Assembly (NCBI GenBank): GCA_902801175.1
Contig: CADCHF010000007.1
Coordinates: 49,519 to 113,518, forward strand
Source: an uncultured Coriobacteriaceae bacterium
GTDB lineage: Bacteria > Actinomycetota > Coriobacteriia > Coriobacteriales > Atopobiaceae
DNA: 64,000 bases
Direction: 5' to 3'
Made by a program: the position numbers and the translations under genes. This document shows, in pieces, positions 61,092-64,000 of this stretch; within the stretch, counting starts at the first letter, position 1, and each line of letters opens with the position of its first letter. The notes beneath the pieces are model-generated. The model was given only the letters and a program-made list of their open reading frames with translations, was not told the DNA's origin and searched no databases.

Positions 61092-61609
61092 CTATGCCCT
61101 GATGGCCTTCTTGGCCCAGTTTGCGGCCTTGCCGGTGGAGCGTGCGGCGTCGGTTCCGCGAACAGAGAGGCCCTCGGTCACGCGCGCTGCAGGGTAGGTG
61201 CGACGCAGGTCGCCAACGCTGCCACCAAGGCCGCTACCCTCGTTGGTGCAGAAGGGGCAATGGTCACGCCCGAGAGGTCGACTGCGTCGAGGAAGGTCTT
61301 GACTGCCATGGGAACGGTGCCCCACCAATTGGGATAGCCAAGGACGATGGTGTCAACGCCCTCCATGTTGGGCAGGGGCTCCTTGATGGCGGGACGAGCG
61401 TTCTCGCGAAGCTCGCGTTTGGCCTGGTCGGTGGTGGCGTAGTAGTCGGCGGGGTAGGGCTTTACGGTGTCGATCTTGAAGAGCGGTGCGCCAAGCTCGT
61501 TGGCAATGGCCTCGGCAAGCACTTCGGTGTTGCCGCGGGGCAGGTCAATGATGCCACCATTACCGTAGTTCTGGCCAGCGCGGGAGTAGTATGCAACGAG
61601 GGTGGACAT
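61092..61609 (-). pseudogene. Flavodoxin family protein, frameshifted
   Basis: The ATG at 61609 (after AAGGAGGCCAC) opens with MSTLVAYYSRAGQNYGNGGI, then DTIVLGYPNWWGTVPMAVKT, typical of class-III-like flavodoxins that bind FMN. At about 61251-61258 (GGGG run on the plus strand) the homology moves to another frame: TNEGSGLGGSVGDLRRTYP and the end NWAKKAIRA at 61092. The span is 518 bases, one short of 173 codons, so one missing base explains it. Divergent from a LysR gene that may regulate it. Pseudogene or base error. Confidence 0.82.
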
Positions 61610-61666
61610 GTGGCCTCCTTAGGCTCGTGTTGCTTGTTGTTGCCATCATATAGGCCACTTACCTGA

Positions 61667-61687
61667 TGAACAATTTCGTTTTGTTCA
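61667..61687. promoter_or_regulatory. LysR-type binding-site candidate
   Basis: TGAACAA, 7 bases, TTGTTCA: a perfect interrupted dyad in the divergent region between the flavodoxin (61609) and LysR (61838) genes. Confidence 0.6.
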
Positions 61688-61837
61688 ATATTGCATTAGA
61701 TTGTCTTATGATTGAGGAGAGGTGCTAGTCACGCTACCTCGACGTCTCTTGATGGGCTGAGTGCAACGTGGGTGTGCGGACGCCTTGTTAATGAGTTGTT
61801 GGGCTGGCGCTTGATAGTGGGGAGACAGGGAGGCACC

Positions 61838-62731
61838 GTGGAACTCCGCCAGATTCAGTATTTCTGCTCTGTCGTAAGAACTAAGTCGTTCACGCGCGCT
61901 GCCGAGGACTGCCTTGTGAGCCAGTCAGCAATATCTCAGCAGGTCAAGGCACTTGAGTCAGAGCTGGGCTTTGAGCTTTTGCACCGACATGGCCGCAGCT
62001 TTGACGTCACTCCGGCGGGCGAGCTCTTTGCTCGCAAGGCCCAGGTCCTTATCGACCAGCTCGACGATCTGCGTTACGAGGCAGAGGGGGTGGCAAATGG
62101 CTGGGCCACCACGCTCTCGATTGGGTATCTCAACCGTTATGAGGGCTGGGAGGTGCAGGCAGCCGTAACCGCCTTCGCCTCGCGCCACCCGCACATTCCC
62201 GTGCATGCCACGGCGGGAAGCCACGATACGCTCTACCACCTCATAACCCGTCACGATGTGGATGTCCTCTTCTCTGATCGCAGAAGGGCGCTCTCGGACA
62301 CCTTCTTTAACCAGCACCTCTTTGACGGTTGGCAGTACGTGGAGGTCTCGGAGGCGAGCGGCGTGGCGTGGGCCTCGGAGCTGATGGTTTCGGAGCTGTC
62401 TGGCTTGCCCTGCATCCTTATTGCCTCGCCAGACCAAGAGGACGTGGAGCGCACCTACTACCGCGATGTGCTGGGCTTTAGGTCTGACTTCCTCTTTGCC
62501 CGCTCGCGTGAGGAAGGGCGCATGATGGTGGCGGGCAATCGCGGCTTTATGCCCATTGAGATGCGGGAGCAAGTGGGTCGTACGGGGTCGGCGATTAGGC
62601 GCATCCCGCTGGTGGGGCAAGACGGCCAGTTTAAGAGCGAGTACTACTGCTACTGGCCCAAGGACCGAACCAACAAACTCATCGAGGAGTTTGCGTCCAT
62701 TTTGCAGGGCATGTTTGAGGACATGGGGTAG
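61838..62731 (+). CDS. LysR-family transcriptional regulator
   Basis: A 297-residue regulator. The helix-turn-helix ELRQIQYFCSVVRTKSFTRA with CLVSQSAISQQVKALESELG is typical, followed by an effector domain (TLSIGYLNRYEGWEVQAAVT; VDVLFSDRRRALSD). A GTG start at 61838 with GGGAGGCACC upstream matches the usual MELRQ beginning; the longer frame from 61712 is rejected. It is divergent from the broken flavodoxin, with an interrupted dyad between them, so that gene is its likely target. Confidence 0.9.
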   Translation: MELRQIQYFCSVVRTKSFTRAAEDCLVSQSAISQQVKALESELGFELLHRHGRSFDVTPAGELFARKAQVLIDQLDDLRYEAEGVANGWATTLSIGYLNRYEGWEVQAAVTAFASRHPHIPVHATAGSHDTLYHLITRHDVDVLFSDRRRALSDTFFNQHLFDGWQYVEVSEASGVAWASELMVSELSGLPCILIASPDQEDVERTYYRDVLGFRSDFLFARSREEGRMMVAGNRGFMPIEMREQVGRTGSAIRRIPLVGQDGQFKSEYYCYWPKDRTNKLIEEFASILQGMFEDMG

Positions 62732-62800
62732 GGCGGGCCGCGCGTTGGCCTTGTTCGGATGGGCTGTGGCCCGGCTCTAGCCAAACCTAGTCAAAACAAC

Positions 62801-62831
62801 GGTCCCGCCTGCTACTGGAGCAGGCGGGACC
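62801..62831. terminator. Bidirectional terminator between LysR and hydrolase genes
   Basis: A perfect 13-bp stem GGTCCCGCCTGCT (62801-62813) / AGCAGGCGGGACC (62819-62831); on the minus strand it is followed by GTTGTTTTG. Confidence 0.8.
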
Positions 62832-62853
62832 AGCTTGCGCAAGCAGCTTTCGT

Positions 62854-63792
62854 CTAGCCAAGGTGCTTTTGCAGGAACTCGTCCACTATGTCGAGCACCT
62901 GCGGCGACCAAAACTCCGGTCCGCCGTGGTCAGCGCCGCGGAGCAGGTAGAGCGTTGAGTCGTGGCCGGTCTCCTGCAGGCGCTGGTGCAAGAGCACGCT
63001 GCAGCGGGTGTTGACCGTGCGGTCCTTTGTGCCGTGGAAGGTGAGCACAGGGGCAATCTGGGTGGCCTCGCTAATGTTGCGGCGAACGGTGAGCAGCTCG
63101 CGGGCCTTTTGGTTGCGGTTTAGGTTGATGCCGCCCATCTCCATGCCCTCGGGGGAGTCGGGCATGTTGTGGTTGGGCGTGCTGGGGTTGGAGTCCTCAA
63201 AGTCGAGGTCGGTCGAGCCGTACAGGTTAACGATACAGCTCATCTCTGCTGAGGTGCCGGGGAAGAGGTTGGCGGGCGTGTCGTCGTCGTGCATGATGCC
63301 AGAGTACACGGCGGTGTGGCCGCCCGAGCTGTCTCCCATCACGGCAACGCGTGTGGGATCCACGGCGTATTCAGTGGCATGCACGCGCATGAAGCGAATG
63401 GCGTTGCGCGCGTCCTGCACCGGGGCAGGGAAGCCTGCTACGGAGCTGTCGCGGTACTGCACTACGGCCACGACGTAGCCGCGATCGGCCAAGCGCGCGA
63501 TGTTGGGGAGGTTCCCGTAGACGTCTTGGCGCATCCAGGCGGAACCCTGCACATAGACGACGCAGGGATAGCTGTGCGCTGCAGGACCCTGGCCTGGCCG
63601 CGGGACCTTGGCGTTGCGACTGTTGGGTATGAGTATCTGCAGCACGCGACTTACGCCGTCGATGCATTCGTACTCGACGTTTGGAATGTAGCGAGCGCCC
63701 GTCTCGTTGCCGGTGGTATCGAGCCATTCGACACCTGGCACGTCCTCGCTAAACTCGGGGAACTCGTCGTACTCCCAGGCCTTGAGCTCCAT
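62854..63792 (-). CDS. Alpha/beta hydrolase, acetyl-esterase-like
   Basis: A 312-residue alpha/beta hydrolase of the esterase/lipase (BD-FAE-like) kind. The oxyanion region is CVVYVQGSAWMRQDVYGNLP, the nucleophile elbow VAVMGDSSGGHTAVYSG, and the triad is completed by Asp in FHGTKDRTVN and His in LRGADHGGPEFW. No signal peptide. It probably removes acyl groups from sugars or other small esters. ATG at 63792 follows GAAGGGAGCAGCC; 49 upstream in-frame residues run through a hairpin and are rejected. Confidence 0.85.
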   Translation of the reverse strand: MELKAWEYDEFPEFSEDVPGVEWLDTTGNETGARYIPNVEYECIDGVSRVLQILIPNSRNAKVPRPGQGPAAHSYPCVVYVQGSAWMRQDVYGNLPNIARLADRGYVVAVVQYRDSSVAGFPAPVQDARNAIRFMRVHATEYAVDPTRVAVMGDSSGGHTAVYSGIMHDDDTPANLFPGTSAEMSCIVNLYGSTDLDFEDSNPSTPNHNMPDSPEGMEMGGINLNRNQKARELLTVRRNISEATQIAPVLTFHGTKDRTVNTRCSVLLHQRLQETGHDSTLYLLRGADHGGPEFWSPQVLDIVDEFLQKHLG

Positions 63793-63844
63793 GGCTGCTC
63801 CCTTCAGTTGCTGGGGTTTGAAACGTATCCTAGGTCCGGTTGCG

Positions 63845-63902
63845 AAATTCTTCGTTCTTGTACCGTGCGCATTCTGCTGCACGGTACAAGAACGAAGAAT
63901 TT
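63845..63902. repeat. 24-bp perfect inverted repeat
   Basis: Arms 63845-63868 and 63879-63902 (first bases AAATTCTTCGTTCTTGTACC) are exact reverse complements around a 10-base loop, 53 bases upstream of the hydrolase start. The AT-rich outer part and length are unusual for a simple terminator. Confidence 0.8.
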
Positions 63903-63980
63903 GGCTCTTCGGTGGTTTCTGTGGGAGAGATTCCGGCATAGGCCCAGCTCAGCGGGCGAAAACAACGATCTGGAACTGAA

Positions 63981-64000
63981 ACGGCCCCGGGAGGGGCCGT
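63981..64000 (-). terminator. Terminator hairpin at the window edge
   Basis: ACGGCCCC (63981-63988) / GGGGCCGT (63993-64000); minus strand continues TTTCAG, so it probably ends a minus-strand gene beyond the window. Confidence 0.5.

Overview
The window looks like a chromosomal segment of a GC-rich Gram-positive anaerobe of class Coriobacteriia, probably the Olsenella/Atopobiaceae group. This is inferred from strong G/C codon bias, split transketolase genes, many 6-phospho-glycosidases with PTS parts, DUF624/DUF3737/DUF554 proteins and a twin-arginine lipoprotein. No rRNA, tRNA, CRISPR array, integrase or transposase gene was recognised.

Layout. 0-13 kb: housekeeping and redox genes (partial nitroreductase, a family 1 6-phospho-glycosidase, flavin-type oxidase fold, DUF554, HAD phosphatase, metallophosphoesterase, glutaredoxin, HelD helicase, a small EF-hand protein, split transketolase, EngB). 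13-19 kb: an acidic membrane protein behind a perfect palindrome, TrmB, an aldo/keto reductase, a CMD-fold protein, a 2-hydroxyacid dehydrogenase. 19.8-29.7 kb: a fructo-oligosaccharide locus (two CUT1 permeases, lipoprotein, GH32 hydrolase, MsmK-like ATPase), then on the minus strand a membrane protein, a YesL-like DUF624 protein and a LacI regulator. 29.9-41 kb: MFS transporter, amidohydrolase, a broken monooxygenase, CysE, a broken PTS IIB, a phosphopantetheinyl transferase and a second family 1 glycosidase. 40.8-50.3 kb: a LacI-controlled lactose operon. 50.3-64 kb: deletion scars, a DUF3737-PatB operon, polyphosphate kinase 2, Tag, SGNH hydrolase, a fourth family 1 enzyme, a broken flavodoxin, and an esterase.

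The most interesting unit is the lactose operon: lactose-type PTS (IIA, IICB) and a 6-phospho-beta-galactosidase with the LacG phosphate pocket, followed by galK, galT, a HAD phosphatase and galE. PTS uptake should give galactose-6-phosphate, while GalK needs free galactose. The HAD enzyme encoded between galT and galE is a candidate for the missing dephosphorylation step.

The second theme is genome scarring. A 128-129 bp element with perfect 33-34 bp terminal inverted repeats occurs twice in opposite orientation, with degenerate copies elsewhere. Two loci are chimeras of unrelated genes (26.4-27.2 kb; 50.26-50.7 kb), and three genes carry single-base frameshifts, two clearly in homopolymer runs. 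Raw reads would tell real decay from sequence error.
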